DNA of 64,000 bases from VRUE01 sp963718775 (lineage in GTDB: Bacteria > Actinomycetota > Thermoleophilia > Solirubrobacterales > 70-9), in NCBI GenBank assembly GCA_963718775.1, contig OY970377.1:744001-808000 (forward strand), given 5' to 3'. Under the pieces are notes generated by a model. It saw only the letters and a list, made by a program, of their open reading frames with translations. It did not search any database and was not told the DNA's origin. Within the stretch, counting starts at the first letter, position 1, and each line of letters begins with the position of its first letter. Of the stretch, positions 53,944 to 62,511 are shown piece by piece. The translations under genes were made by a program, and so were the position numbers.

Positions 53944-54413
53944 GCTTCGACCGCCTTGACGAGCTTCTTCAGCCGCTGCCGCAGCTTCTTCAGCCGCTTG
54001 CGGGCGACGTGGGGCGCCAGCACCCCGTTGGCCTCCCGCTGACGATCGCGCAGCGCGGCGATCAGAGCGAGCAGGGCATCACGATCGGCCTCCCCCACCC
54101 CATCGGCAAGATCCTCCAGCAGGGCGATCTCCACGTCGGCATCGCGCCGCTCACCAAGCGCATCGGCCAGCGCCTTCACCTTCTTCAATGCCTTGCGGTG
54201 GCGCTTGCGCGGGAAGCAGGGCTCGAAGATCTCCAGGGCCGCCCGCAGCCGCCGCGTCGCCACCCGCATGTCGTGGACACGCTCGACATCGTCCAGATCT
54301 AGCACCCCTTCGGAGTGCTTGAAGACCTCCTTGGAGCGGACCCTGACCGTGCGCGCCGCTACCGCCGCGAACGACGCTTCGCAGTCGAGCTTGAGCTCAC
54401 GCGCACGTGCCAC
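53940..54413 (-). CDS. CHAD-domain protein, first half
   Basis: The 157-residue protein has VHDMRVATRRLRAALEIFEPCF then LADALGERRDADVEIALLED, the first CHAD repeat, and a very basic C-terminus (ARKRLKKLRQRLKKLVKAV). The basic helices suit polyphosphate binding. It lies between ppx and ppk, which supports that role. It is probably a genuine split rather than a frameshift because the GTGA junction is a normal coupled start and both proteins have proper ends. Confidence 0.88.
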   Translation of the reverse strand: MARARELKLDCEASFAAVAARTVRVRSKEVFKHSEGVLDLDDVERVHDMRVATRRLRAALEIFEPCFPRKRHRKALKKVKALADALGERRDADVEIALLEDLADGVGEADRDALLALIAALRDRQREANGVLAPHVARKRLKKLRQRLKKLVKAVEA

Positions 54414-54444
54414 AGGCTGAGGCTAAAGGAGCCCGGCGACCGGC

Positions 54445-55350
54445 CTAAGCCGCTAGTCGAACAGGCGAGCCGTTGATGCTGCCGTTGAGCATGTCGAGGA
54501 CGACGCCCTCGCGCAAACCACCCTTGCCGATCTGCAGCGGCTGGCCGAGCAACTCGGAGACCTTCTCGAGCAGCAGTACCCCGGTGGCGAGGATGCGGAC
54601 TCGTTCTGGGTCGAGCTCGAAGCGGCGCGCCACATCGGCGGCAGAGTCGCCGCAGAGGACGCGGATCCCCCGCTCCAGGGTCTCGTACTCGAGCACCGCG
54701 CCGACCAGGCGGCGCAGCGAGGTTGCGCTGCCCCCAACTGCCACCGCTTGGGCGGGCCGCTCGATCTCAACCCCCTCGAAAAGGTCGTCAATGCGGTCGC
54801 GAACCTTGCGGATCTCCGCCGCGGACGGAGGATCGGAAGAGATCAGCTCATCGGCAAGCACCCCCGAACCGACCCTCCAGGAGAGGACTTGCGAGGCCCC
54901 ACCGGGAACGGTGCCGAGGATCACCTCAGTCGAGCCGCCGCCGACGTCGACGACGCCGACCTTGCCGGCCACCGGGTGCCCAAGCGTCTTGGTCGCGCCA
55001 ATGAAGGAGAGCCTTCCCTCCTCCTCGTCGCTGAGAATCTCGACCGGCACACCGGCCGCCTCGCTGATCGCCTTCGCGGCCTCGTCGCCGTTGCGAGCCT
55101 CGCGCACAGCGGCCGTGGCAACGGCCCGGATCTCCTCAGCCCCGAGCTCCCGCGCCAGGCGGACTTGCGTGGAGACCACCTCCGCCACTTCCTCGATCTT
55201 CTCTGCCCGAATCGCCCCGTCGCCGTCGAGCGCCTTGTTGATCCGCGTGTATGCCCGCTGCTCCATCACCTTCTTCAACTGACCATCGACAGGCTCCGCC
55301 ACGAGCACGCGCGTCGTATTGGAGCCGATATCTATGGCGGCGCAGAGCAT
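54445..55350 (-). CDS. ppx: Exopolyphosphatase (Ppx/GppA family)
   Basis: ASKHA-fold phosphatase of 301 residues which releases phosphate from polyphosphate ends, or hydrolyses pppGpp. MLCAAIDIGSNTTRVLVAE holds the first phosphate loop, EEEGRLSFIG the catalytic Glu place, and VVDVGGGSTEVILG the second loop. It is the short, two-domain type without the HD-like end. The ATG at 55350 with AGGGGAAG before it is preferred over a start six codons earlier. Confidence 0.93.
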   Translation of the reverse strand: MLCAAIDIGSNTTRVLVAEPVDGQLKKVMEQRAYTRINKALDGDGAIRAEKIEEVAEVVSTQVRLARELGAEEIRAVATAAVREARNGDEAAKAISEAAGVPVEILSDEEEGRLSFIGATKTLGHPVAGKVGVVDVGGGSTEVILGTVPGGASQVLSWRVGSGVLADELISSDPPSAAEIRKVRDRIDDLFEGVEIERPAQAVAVGGSATSLRRLVGAVLEYETLERGIRVLCGDSAADVARRFELDPERVRILATGVLLLEKVSELLGQPLQIGKGGLREGVVLDMLNGSINGSPVRLAA

Positions 55351-55399
55351 CCCGGGCTTCCCCTGCATGTTCCCAAACGCCGCGGATCTCAACCGGCGC

Positions 55400-56086
55400 C
55401 TAGGCAGTCGGATGTGAGGCGTCCTCGAACTCCCGAAAGAGGCCCGTGACCACGAAGGCGACCTGCTCGCCGATATCGACGGAGTTGTCGGCGATCCGCT
55501 CGATCGCCCGAGCGGCAAGCAGCATCGTCATCGCCCACTCGCGCTTGTCGGCGTCATCGCCGATCTCGAGAGCTAGCCGGAAGCATTCGCGGTTGAGGTT
55601 GTCGACCACGTCGTCCTGGCGAACCAGGTCGCGGGCAAGTTCGACGTCGCGCCCCTCAAAAGCACGCTTGGCCTGGCTGATCAGCGTCTTGGTCTGGCCA
55701 CCCATGGTCAGGATCAGCTTGACCATCTCGCGATCGGCCGGAGGCTCGTTGCCGGTCAGCGGGATCATCTTGCAGATGTTCACGCACTGATCGCCCATCC
55801 GCTCGACGTTCTTCAGTACATGCAGAAGCGCCGAGATCAGCCGCAGGTCGGTGGCCACCGGGGACTGGGTGGCAAGCAACGTGATCAAAGCCTGGTGCAC
55901 CTCGAGGTAGCGGCCGTCGATGCGATCGTCGTCGGCGACGACGATCTGAGCCAGCTCGACGTCCTGGTGCTCGACTGCTTCCAGGGTGCGACTGACCGCG
56001 GCGCTGACCAGGTCGAGGCCGCCCAGGGCGCTTGCCTCGAGCCGCTCCAGCTCCTCTTGATATTCGACTCTGATGCCTCCCGACAT
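55400..56086 (-). CDS. phoU: Phosphate signalling protein PhoU
   Basis: Helical protein of 228 residues with both PhoU repeats: VVADDDRIDGRYLEVHQALI and LVRQDDVVDNLNRECFRLAL, each with the E/D-metal motif, and VERMGDQCVNICK. It links the Pst transporter to the PhoR-PhoB system and keeps phosphate uptake in check. It is the last gene of pstSCAB-phoU, 35 nt after pstB. The following gene is ppx. Confidence 0.95.
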   Translation of the reverse strand: MSGGIRVEYQEELERLEASALGGLDLVSAAVSRTLEAVEHQDVELAQIVVADDDRIDGRYLEVHQALITLLATQSPVATDLRLISALLHVLKNVERMGDQCVNICKMIPLTGNEPPADREMVKLILTMGGQTKTLISQAKRAFEGRDVELARDLVRQDDVVDNLNRECFRLALEIGDDADKREWAMTMLLAARAIERIADNSVDIGEQVAFVVTGLFREFEDASHPTA

Positions 56087-56121
56087 CGGCTAGCTCCCTT
56101 CTCCGGCAGTTGCGCCCATGC

Positions 56122-57015
56122 TCAGCCGAACCGCCCGCTGACGTAATCCTCAGTTGCCTGCTCGGCAGGGCTGGTGAAAATCTTCTCGGTCGGCCCGATC
56201 TCGATCAGGCGCCCGGGCTTGCCGGTCTCTTCGAGGTTGAAGAAAGCGGTGATGTCGCTCGCTCGCGAGGCCTGCTGCATGTTGTGGGTGACGATCGCGA
56301 TCGTGTATTTGCTCTTCAGCTCGCCGATCAGGTCCTCGATCGCCAGCGTCGCGACCGGGTCCAGCGCCGAGCAGGGCTCGTCCATCAAGAGCACCTCCGG
56401 CTCGACCGCGATCGCACGGGCGATGCAGAGCCGCTGCTGTTGCCCGCCGGAGAGGCCGGAGCCCGGCTTGTCGAGGCGATCCTTGACCTCGTTCCAGAGG
56501 TGGGCGCCGCGCAGCGAGCGCTCGACGACCGCGTCCTTCTCGGACTTCTTCACCCGGCCGGCGTTGAGGTTGAGGCCGGCAGCGACGTTGTCGTAGACCG
56601 ACATCGTCGGAAACGGGTTGGGCGACTGGAAAACCATGCCGACCAGCCGCCGCACCTGCACCGGGTCGACCTTCGAGCCGTAGATGTCCTGGCCGTCGAG
56701 TGTGATCTCACCCTCGACCCGCGCTCCAACGGTGAGCTCGTGCATGCGGTTGAGCGAGCGCAGGAAGGTTGTCTTGCCGCAGCCGGAGGAGCCGATCAGG
56801 GCCGTCACCTTGTTCGGCTCGACCGTCATCGAGACGTTTTCGACGGCGTGGAAATCGCCGTAGAAGAGGCTCACCCTCTTTGCCTCGAGCGTCTTCGCCG
56901 GCCGGTCCTGCGCGGCAGCGACCGACTCGGAGGTGGCCTGCGTGCCTGTAATCGGAGGCTTCATCTCAGCTTTGCCGACCTCGGTCTCGGATCGGGTTGC
57001 GCCCGCTGCTCCCAT
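56122..57015 (-). CDS. pstB: Phosphate import ATP-binding protein PstB
   Basis: ATPase of the high-affinity phosphate importer, 297 residues. Walker A GSSGCGKTT, LNRMHEL, the signature LSGGQQQRLCIARAIA and Walker B VLLMDEPCSALDPVAT are the expected PstB forms. The N-terminus is about 40 residues longer than usual. The ATG at 57015 is preferred because GGAAGGAG lies 10 nt before it; the frame can also start at a GTG abutting the pstA stop. Confidence 0.96.
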   Translation of the reverse strand: MGAAGATRSETEVGKAEMKPPITGTQATSESVAAAQDRPAKTLEAKRVSLFYGDFHAVENVSMTVEPNKVTALIGSSGCGKTTFLRSLNRMHELTVGARVEGEITLDGQDIYGSKVDPVQVRRLVGMVFQSPNPFPTMSVYDNVAAGLNLNAGRVKKSEKDAVVERSLRGAHLWNEVKDRLDKPGSGLSGGQQQRLCIARAIAVEPEVLLMDEPCSALDPVATLAIEDLIGELKSKYTIAIVTHNMQQASRASDITAFFNLEETGKPGRLIEIGPTEKIFTSPAEQATEDYVSGRFG

Positions 57016-57039
57016 CGGTCGTGATCTCCTTCCATCCAC

Positions 57040-58071
57040 TTAGCGGATCTCGGTTCTGTACCGGCGGTAGATCAGGCGAGCCACGAGGTTCAGGACCATG
57101 ACGATAACGATCAGGGTCAGCGCGGCGGCCCAGGCGCGGTCGTAGGACGCCTGCTTGAAGACGCCGGGTGTGCGGTACTCGCTGTAGGCGTAGACCGCGA
57201 GGTTCTGCATGCGACCGGAGAAGGGGTTGCTGTTGATCGAGTCGATCACGCCGGTGGTGACCAGCAGCGGCGCCGTCTCACCGATGATCCGCGCCACCGC
57301 GATCATCATCCCGGTGATCAGGCCGGCGAAGGCGGTCGGCAGGACAACCTTGACGATCGTCCGCCACTTCGGCGTCCCGAGCGCGTACGACGCTTCGCGC
57401 AGGTGATTCGGAACGATCTTCAGCACCTCCTCGGAGGTACGGATCACGATCGGGATCATCAGCACCGAAAGCGCAATCGAGCCCATCACTCCGAGCCGAA
57501 TGCCGGGGCCGAAGATCAGCGCGAAGAGCGCGTAGGCGAAGAGGCCGGCGACGATCGAGGGGATGCCGGTCATCACGTCGACGAAGAAGGTGAGCGCCCG
57601 GCGCAGGCGGCCCTGGCCGCCGTACTCGGTCAGATAGATCGCCGCCATCAGCCCGATCGGGATCGAGATCAGCGCAGCGACACCGGTGATCACCAGCGTG
57701 CCGACAAGCGCATGAGCAGCGCCGCCGCCGCCGATCTGGCCGCGCGCGTCCTCGGTAAGGAATTCGAGACTAAGGCCCGGGATGCCGCGCTTGGCGACCT
57801 CGAAGACAAGCGAGAGCAGCGGGATCAGGGCGAGCCCAAAGGCGGCGACGATGATCAGGGTGACGAGCCGATCCTTGGCCCGGCGCGGTCCCTCGACTCG
57901 GCGCGACCAGCTGTAGGTGACGATCGCGGCGACGAAGACGGTGAGTACGAGCAGCAAGGCAACGCTGAAGGCGCCGGCGGCGAGCAACAGCGCCGCGGCG
58001 AGCAGCGCCGAGCCGCCGACGGCCCCATAGGACGACCAGTTGGGCAGGACACCGACCTCGAGCGTGTTCAT
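57040..58071 (-). CDS. pstA: Phosphate ABC transporter permease PstA
   Basis: A 343-residue permease with six core helices plus an extra pair at the N-terminus. It has the family motif SYALGTPKWRTIVKVVLPTA and ARIIGETAPLLVT. It overlaps pstC by 4 nt and abuts pstB. The polar C-terminus ends RRYRTEIR. Confidence 0.95.
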   Translation of the reverse strand: MNTLEVGVLPNWSSYGAVGGSALLAAALLLAAGAFSVALLLVLTVFVAAIVTYSWSRRVEGPRRAKDRLVTLIIVAAFGLALIPLLSLVFEVAKRGIPGLSLEFLTEDARGQIGGGGAAHALVGTLVITGVAALISIPIGLMAAIYLTEYGGQGRLRRALTFFVDVMTGIPSIVAGLFAYALFALIFGPGIRLGVMGSIALSVLMIPIVIRTSEEVLKIVPNHLREASYALGTPKWRTIVKVVLPTAFAGLITGMMIAVARIIGETAPLLVTTGVIDSINSNPFSGRMQNLAVYAYSEYRTPGVFKQASYDRAWAAALTLIVIVMVLNLVARLIYRRYRTEIR

Positions 58072-59024
58072 TGGATGTTCTGACGGGCGATGATCGCGCG
58101 CGCCCCCAGGTTGGTGACGAGGGTGATCGCAAAGAGGACGAGGCCCGAGGCGATCAGCGTGTTGATCGCGAGACCGGTCGATTCGGGGAAGTCGAGGGCG
58201 ATGTTGGCGGCGATCGTCGAGGGGTTCGCCTGGCTGATCAGGTTGAAGGTGACGATGCCGGAGACGGAGAGGATGATCGTCACCGCCATCGTCTCGCCCA
58301 GCGCCCGACCGAGGCCGAGCATGGCGCCGCTGATGATCGAAGACTTGCCGAAGGGCAGGACGGTCATGCGAATCATCTCCCAGCGCGTGGCGCCCAGCGC
58401 CAGGGCGCCTTCCTGCAGCTTGCGCGGCGTCTGCGAGAAGACCTCGCGGGCGACTGCGGAGACGATCGGCAGGATCATCACGGTCAGGACCAGGCCGGCG
58501 ACCAACATCGTGCGCCCGGTGACCGAGGCCGGCCCCTCGAAGAAGGGGATGAAGCCGAGCTTCTGTTCAAGCCATTCCATCGGCCCGACCGCGGCGGGCC
58601 CGAGCACGAAGATGCCCCAGAGCCCGTAGACGATGCTGGGCACGGCGGCGAGCAGGTCGACCATGTAGCCGAGGGGGAGAAGCAGCCGGCGCGGGGCGAT
58701 GTGACTGATGAAGAGCGCCACGGCAACGGCGAGGGGAACGGCGAGGACCACCGCGATCGTTGCCGCCAGCAGGGTGCCGAAGGCGAGGGGCGCGATGTAG
58801 TCGATCAGGCTCTTTCCTCCCGGCAGTTCGGAGGAGGCGGCGGTGACCGCGGGCGCTGCCTGGATCAGCAGGAAGGCCGCAACACCGCCGAGCAGGGCGA
58901 GAATCGTGACCGCGGCAGCAACGGCGAAGTTGGAGAAGATCCGGTCGCCCCATCGCCGCCGCCCTCCTGAGGCGGCGGCGAGGAGCTGACCTGCGTTGGT
59001 CGTGGTGTCGGCGTGCGCCTCCAC
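58068..59024 (-). CDS. pstC: Phosphate ABC transporter permease PstC
   Basis: The 318-residue permease has LALGATRWEMIRMTVLPFGK, the EAA-type loop that contacts PstB, and GRALGETMAVTIILS, with helices on both sides. N-terminal helix NFAVAAAVTILALLGGVAAF starts after a His/Thr-rich cytoplasmic head. GTG start at 59024, 7 nt after pstS. Confidence 0.95.
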   Translation of the reverse strand: MEAHADTTTNAGQLLAAASGGRRRWGDRIFSNFAVAAAVTILALLGGVAAFLLIQAAPAVTAASSELPGGKSLIDYIAPLAFGTLLAATIAVVLAVPLAVAVALFISHIAPRRLLLPLGYMVDLLAAVPSIVYGLWGIFVLGPAAVGPMEWLEQKLGFIPFFEGPASVTGRTMLVAGLVLTVMILPIVSAVAREVFSQTPRKLQEGALALGATRWEMIRMTVLPFGKSSIISGAMLGLGRALGETMAVTIILSVSGIVTFNLISQANPSTIAANIALDFPESTGLAINTLIASGLVLFAITLVTNLGARAIIARQNIQ

Positions 59025-59031
59025 CTACGGC

Positions 59032-60132
59032 CTAGGAACTGCCTTCGATTGCGTCGACAGCCGGCTGGATCTTCTTCGCCAGCGAGGCCGACAACGGTGC
59101 GGAACCGGCGTTTTCAGCGGCGATTTCCTGTCCTTCGCTGCTGATCACGTAGTTGAAGTAGCCCTTGACGAGCGCGGCTTCGTCAGCCGAGCCGTACTGG
59201 GTGCAGCCGATCAGGTAGGAGACCAGCACGATCGGGTACGTACCCTGCGAATCGGTCTTGCGATCGAGTTCGAAGGGGAACATGTACGGGGTCTTGGCCA
59301 GATCTTTGGCTTCGGGTGACTCCTCGAGGATCTTCGCTGCGGCCTCTGGAGTCGGTTCGACGTACTCGTTGCCGACCTTGATCGTGGCGACGCCGAGTTC
59401 TCCAGCCTGGCTGGCATCCGCGTAGCCGATCGCGCCGTCGCCGGCGGTGACGGCTTCCACCACACCGGACGTGCCCTGGGCAGCCTCGCCGCCCTTGACC
59501 GGCCAGTCGCCGCTGACTTCATAGGTCCAGACGCTGGGTACGACCTGCGAGAGATAGTCGGTGAAGTTCTCCGTCGTGCCCGACTCGTCGGCGCGGTTGA
59601 CCGGAGTGATGCGGGTGTCCGGCAACTCGACGCCGGGATTGTCTTTGGCGATCGCCGGGTCGTTCCAGGTGGTGATTTCCTGGTTGAAGATCTTCGCCAG
59701 GGTCTCGGGGTCGAGCTGCAGCGATTCGACGCTTTCGAGGTTGTAGATGATCGCGATCGGCGAGACGTAGGCGGGGATCTCGATCAATTTGCCCGGACTG
59801 CAGCGGTCGATCGCCTTTTTCAGTTCCCCTTCTTCTTCTTCGAGGGCAGCGTCGCTGCCGGCGTAGGCAACACCGCCGGCGATGAACTGTTCGCGGCCCC
59901 CGCCTGAGCCAACGGCGTCATAGGAGACCGTTGCGCCGGAGTTCGCGTTCTCGAATTCGGCGATCCAGGCTTCCTGTGCGGCCTCCTGCGAGGTGGCGCC
60001 GGCGCCTGCGATCTGGCCGGAGAGATCGCCGGAGGAACTGCTGTCGCTATCGCTGCTGCTGCCACAGGCAGAAACGCCGATTGCGAGGACGGCCAGTGAG
60101 GCGAAAATGGCCAACCATCTTGAGGGACTCAC
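59032..60132 (-). CDS. pstS: Phosphate-binding lipoprotein PstS
   Basis: Substrate-binding part of the importer, 366 residues. Lipobox signal SRWLAIFASLAVLAIGVSAC, then GAGATSQEAAQEAWI (phosphate-binding loop), YDAVGSGGGREQFI and TPVNRADESGTTENFTDYL, the three usual contact regions. The GTG at 60132 is preferred because AAAGGAG lies 6 nt before it; an earlier ATG gives a long, unlikely leader. PHO-like repeats lie 109 nt upstream. Confidence 0.95.
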   Translation of the reverse strand: MSPSRWLAIFASLAVLAIGVSACGSSSDSDSSSSGDLSGQIAGAGATSQEAAQEAWIAEFENANSGATVSYDAVGSGGGREQFIAGGVAYAGSDAALEEEEGELKKAIDRCSPGKLIEIPAYVSPIAIIYNLESVESLQLDPETLAKIFNQEITTWNDPAIAKDNPGVELPDTRITPVNRADESGTTENFTDYLSQVVPSVWTYEVSGDWPVKGGEAAQGTSGVVEAVTAGDGAIGYADASQAGELGVATIKVGNEYVEPTPEAAAKILEESPEAKDLAKTPYMFPFELDRKTDSQGTYPIVLVSYLIGCTQYGSADEAALVKGYFNYVISSEGQEIAAENAGSAPLSASLAKKIQPAVDAIEGSS

Positions 60133-60240
60133 ACGAACTCCTTTTGTCGTTTTGGCACAAGAGTGGCTCTCAAAAGCCACCGCTCTCAGGCCACACTCTC
60201 AGCGGTCCTCCGACAGCTTGTTATCCGCCTGTATCGAGGA

Positions 60241-60257
60241 TGTGAAAAAGATGTAAA
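60241..60257. promoter_or_regulatory. PHO-box-like repeats upstream of pstS
   Basis: TGTGAA (60241-60246) and TGTAAA (60252-60257) are 11 bp apart; on the minus strand they read TTTACA-N5-TTCACA. They lie upstream of pstS and match the spacing and core of the other boxes here. Confidence 0.6.
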
Positions 60258-60282
60258 AGCCGAAAGGGCGCCGCCGAGCACG

Positions 60283-60570
60283 TCAATCGTCCGGCGAGAA
60301 GCGGTAGCCGATGCCGCTGTGCGTATGGATCAGCTGCTGGCCGGGCAGCGCTTCGCTCAGCTTCGAGCGCAGGCGGCTGACGTAGACGTCGACGGAGCGA
60401 TCGTCGTGGCGTGGCTGGCGCCCCCAGACCTCGGCGTAGAGTTCCTCGCGAGTGAGGATGCGCTGAGGATGCGCCGCCAGGGTGGTCAGCAGCTGCAACT
60501 CGCGCATGGTCAGGCTGAGCGGACGCCCGTCGACAAGGGCTGCGTGCTCCTCGGGCCGAATCTCCAGCAT
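60283..60570 (-). CDS. Winged-helix DNA-binding domain protein (PhoB C-terminal type), no receiver
   Basis: The 95-residue protein is only an OmpR/PhoB-type DNA-binding domain: LSLTMRELQLLTTLAAHPQR, ILTREELYAEVWG, DDRSVDVYVSRLRSKL and THSGIGYRF. It has no receiver domain and thus no phosphorylation control. Its own promoter has the 11-bp TTCACA repeats. It lies between pstS and a full regulator of the same type and may compete with or tune it. Its protein is complete; the ATG at 60570 begins MLEIRPEEHAAL. Confidence 0.88.
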   Translation of the reverse strand: MLEIRPEEHAALVDGRPLSLTMRELQLLTTLAAHPQRILTREELYAEVWGRQPRHDDRSVDVYVSRLRSKLSEALPGQQLIHTHSGIGYRFSPDD

Positions 60571-60626
60571 GGCGTCCGAGGATTGCCGCCGCGAGCGGCG
60601 GTCCGGTTACGCGGCCGTAAAGCTGC

Positions 60627-60643
60627 TGTGAACTACTTGTGAA
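60627..60643. promoter_or_regulatory. PHO-box-like repeats upstream of the short regulator
   Basis: TGTGAA at 60627-60632 and 60638-60643, spaced 11 bp, 57 nt before the start of the winged-helix gene. Identical cores and spacing suggest the same regulator acts here as at pstS. Confidence 0.65.
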
Positions 60644-60652
60644 TCAGAAGCC

Positions 60653-61447
60653 TCAACGGCCTCGCTGGCCTCCCCGGCGCCAATCTCCGGACCGGCTCCC
60701 GTCGGCGGACTCGGGATCGAAGCGATAGCCAACCCCGAAGTGGGTGTGGATGTAGCTCCAGCCCGGCGAGCGCTTCTCCAGCTTCTGGCGCAGCTTGCGG
60801 ATGAAGACGTCGACCGAGCGGTCGCCGTGGGCCATCGCGTAGCCCCAGACCCGCTGGTAGATCGCCTCGCGCTCGAGCACTTGGCCTTTGGCGTCGGCGA
60901 GCAGCTGCAGGAGCTCGAACTCGCGCCGGGTCAGGTCGAGGCTGCCGTCACCGACGAAGGCCTGGAACTGGTCGGCGCGGATCTCGAGCTCGCCGGCGAC
61001 GAGCGGGCCGGCCTCGATGCCGGCGCGGCTGCGGCGACGTCGCCGTGAGACCGCCTCGATGCGGGCCATCACCTCCTCGGGATGACAGGGCTTGCCGATC
61101 CAGTCGTCGACCCCGAGCCGCAGCCCGCGGACCCGTTGGGCGACCGTGGAGCGACCGGTGCAGACGATCACGCCGAGGTCGGGCAGCATTCCGCAGACTC
61201 GCTCCAGATACCCCCAGGCTTCGTCGCCAAGCACGGAGAGGTCGAGCAGCAGCGCGTTCAGCTTCATCGCCACCAGCTCCTCAGGCGGTATCGCGCTGGT
61301 CAGGACCCGCTGCTGCCAGCCGGCCGCCTCGGTTCGCTTCGACAGCACGGTCACGAAACCGCTGTCGTCGTCGATGACCGCGAGCCTGATGGTTTGCTGT
61401 GGGTTCAAGTGGCAGACGCCATTGGTGGCGGAGAGGTACCCATACAC
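60653..61447 (-). CDS. PhoB/RegX3-like response regulator
   Basis: A 264-residue OmpR-family regulator. Receiver residues are present: acidic IDDDSGF, phospho-acceptor Asp in ALLLDLSVLGDEAW, Thr in VIVCTGRS, and Lys in DWIGKPCHPEE. The C-terminal winged helix has LDLTRREFELLQLLADAKGQ and HGDRSVDVFIRKLRQKL. It is next to the pst operon, so it probably controls phosphate genes, but no histidine kinase lies in the window. The start at 61447 has only a weak ribosome site; a later start is possible. Confidence 0.9.
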   Translation of the reverse strand: MYGYLSATNGVCHLNPQQTIRLAVIDDDSGFVTVLSKRTEAAGWQQRVLTSAIPPEELVAMKLNALLLDLSVLGDEAWGYLERVCGMLPDLGVIVCTGRSTVAQRVRGLRLGVDDWIGKPCHPEEVMARIEAVSRRRRRSRAGIEAGPLVAGELEIRADQFQAFVGDGSLDLTRREFELLQLLADAKGQVLEREAIYQRVWGYAMAHGDRSVDVFIRKLRQKLEKRSPGWSYIHTHFGVGYRFDPESADGSRSGDWRRGGQRGR

Positions 61448-61504
61448 GGCGACGGCAGGATTGTATGCGTCAACAACGGCGGCCGTGTCGTCAAAATCCC
61501 TGCG

Positions 61505-61521
61505 TTCACAGGATTTTCACA
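61505..61521. promoter_or_regulatory. PHO-box-like repeats upstream of the response regulator
   Basis: TTCACA at 61505-61510 and 61516-61521, spaced 11 bp, 58 nt before the regulator start. The 231-nt gap to uppP holds nothing else recognised besides the hairpin near uppP. The repeats suggest auto-regulation. Confidence 0.65.
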
Positions 61522-61634
61522 GCTCAAAGCACCGTATTTGCGGGAAAGTGCCCACTTAGGATTCTCTGGATGTTCACCGCAGGCTCGACTTGCGAGAGGA
61601 AACTCATCTCTCGCGAGACTCCTCTCTCGTCACC

Positions 61635-61664
61635 GCGAACGGCCCACTGCCCCGGGCCGTTCGC
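61635..61664. terminator. Hairpin downstream of uppP
   Basis: GCGAACGGCCC and GGGCCGTTCGC pair perfectly over 11 bp around an 8-nt loop, 15 nt past the uppP stop on the minus strand. No U-tract. Confidence 0.7.
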
Positions 61665-61678
61665 CATTTCTGGGCCAG

Positions 61679-62494
61679 CTAGCTGATCGCCCCGGTCGCC
61701 GCCAGCGCCAGCACCAGCACGCCCAGGGCGATCCGGTAGACGACGAAGATCTCCAGCGTGTGACTGCTGAGGTAGCGCAGCAGCCAGGCGATCGCCAGGT
61801 AGCCGGAGACGAAGGCGACAAGTGTGGCGATCGCCGTCGCCGCGACCGAGGGGCTGCCGTCTTCGCCGACCTTGCGCAGCTCGAAGAGGCCGCTCAGGAC
61901 CACAGCCGGCACCGAGAGCAAGAACGAGTAGCGGGCCGCGGCGACCCGGTCGAAGTTGCGAAACAGGCCGGCTGAGATCGTCGCCCCCGAGCGCGAGACG
62001 CCGGGAATCAGGGCGAGCGCCTGGGCCATGCCGATGAACAGCCCGTCCCGACCGTTCATCTCGGCCAGGCCTCGCTGTCGGGCGCCGACCCGCTCGGCGA
62101 GCACCATGACGAAGGAGAAGAGGATGAGCGCCGAGCCGATCAGGTAGAGGCTGCGCGCACCCGACTCGATCTGGTCCTTGAAGATGAAGCCGAAGATCGC
62201 AATCGGAATCGTCCCCAAGACGATGAACCAGCCCAGCTTTGCGTCTTGGCTGCTCTGCTTGAACGGCACCCGCAATTCACGCAGCCAGGCCACCGCTATC
62301 CGCCAGAGGTCGGCGCGGAAGTAGATCAGCACCGCCGCCATCGTGCCGAGCTGGATCACGGCCGTGAACCCGGCGCCCGGATCGGACCAGCCGAGCAGCG
62401 CCGGCACGATCCGCAGGTGCCCGCTGGAAGAGATCGGCAGGAACTCGGTCAGTCCCTGCACAAGACCGAGAACGATGGCTTCAAAGGTGCTCAT
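61679..62494 (-). CDS. uppP: Undecaprenyl-diphosphatase
   Basis: BacA/UppP family, 271 residues. Recycles the lipid carrier of wall synthesis by removing one phosphate, and confers bacitracin resistance. Motifs LGLVQGLTEFLPISSSGHL (residues 7-25) and ALIPGVSRSGATISAGL are present with about eight helices. The ATG at 62494 begins MSTFEAIVLG; an earlier start would read into element C. It is divergent from the small membrane protein, with element C between them. Confidence 0.95.
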   Translation of the reverse strand: MSTFEAIVLGLVQGLTEFLPISSSGHLRIVPALLGWSDPGAGFTAVIQLGTMAAVLIYFRADLWRIAVAWLRELRVPFKQSSQDAKLGWFIVLGTIPIAIFGFIFKDQIESGARSLYLIGSALILFSFVMVLAERVGARQRGLAEMNGRDGLFIGMAQALALIPGVSRSGATISAGLFRNFDRVAAARYSFLLSVPAVVLSGLFELRKVGEDGSPSVAATAIATLVAFVSGYLAIAWLLRYLSSHTLEIFVVYRIALGVLVLALAATGAIS

Positions 62495-62511
62495 GGCGGC
62501 GCATCCTATGG

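Noticed and set aside
57015..57039. GTG start for pstB directly abutting pstA
   Set aside because: The in-frame ATG at 57015 has GGAAGGAG at a good distance, whereas the GTG has none.
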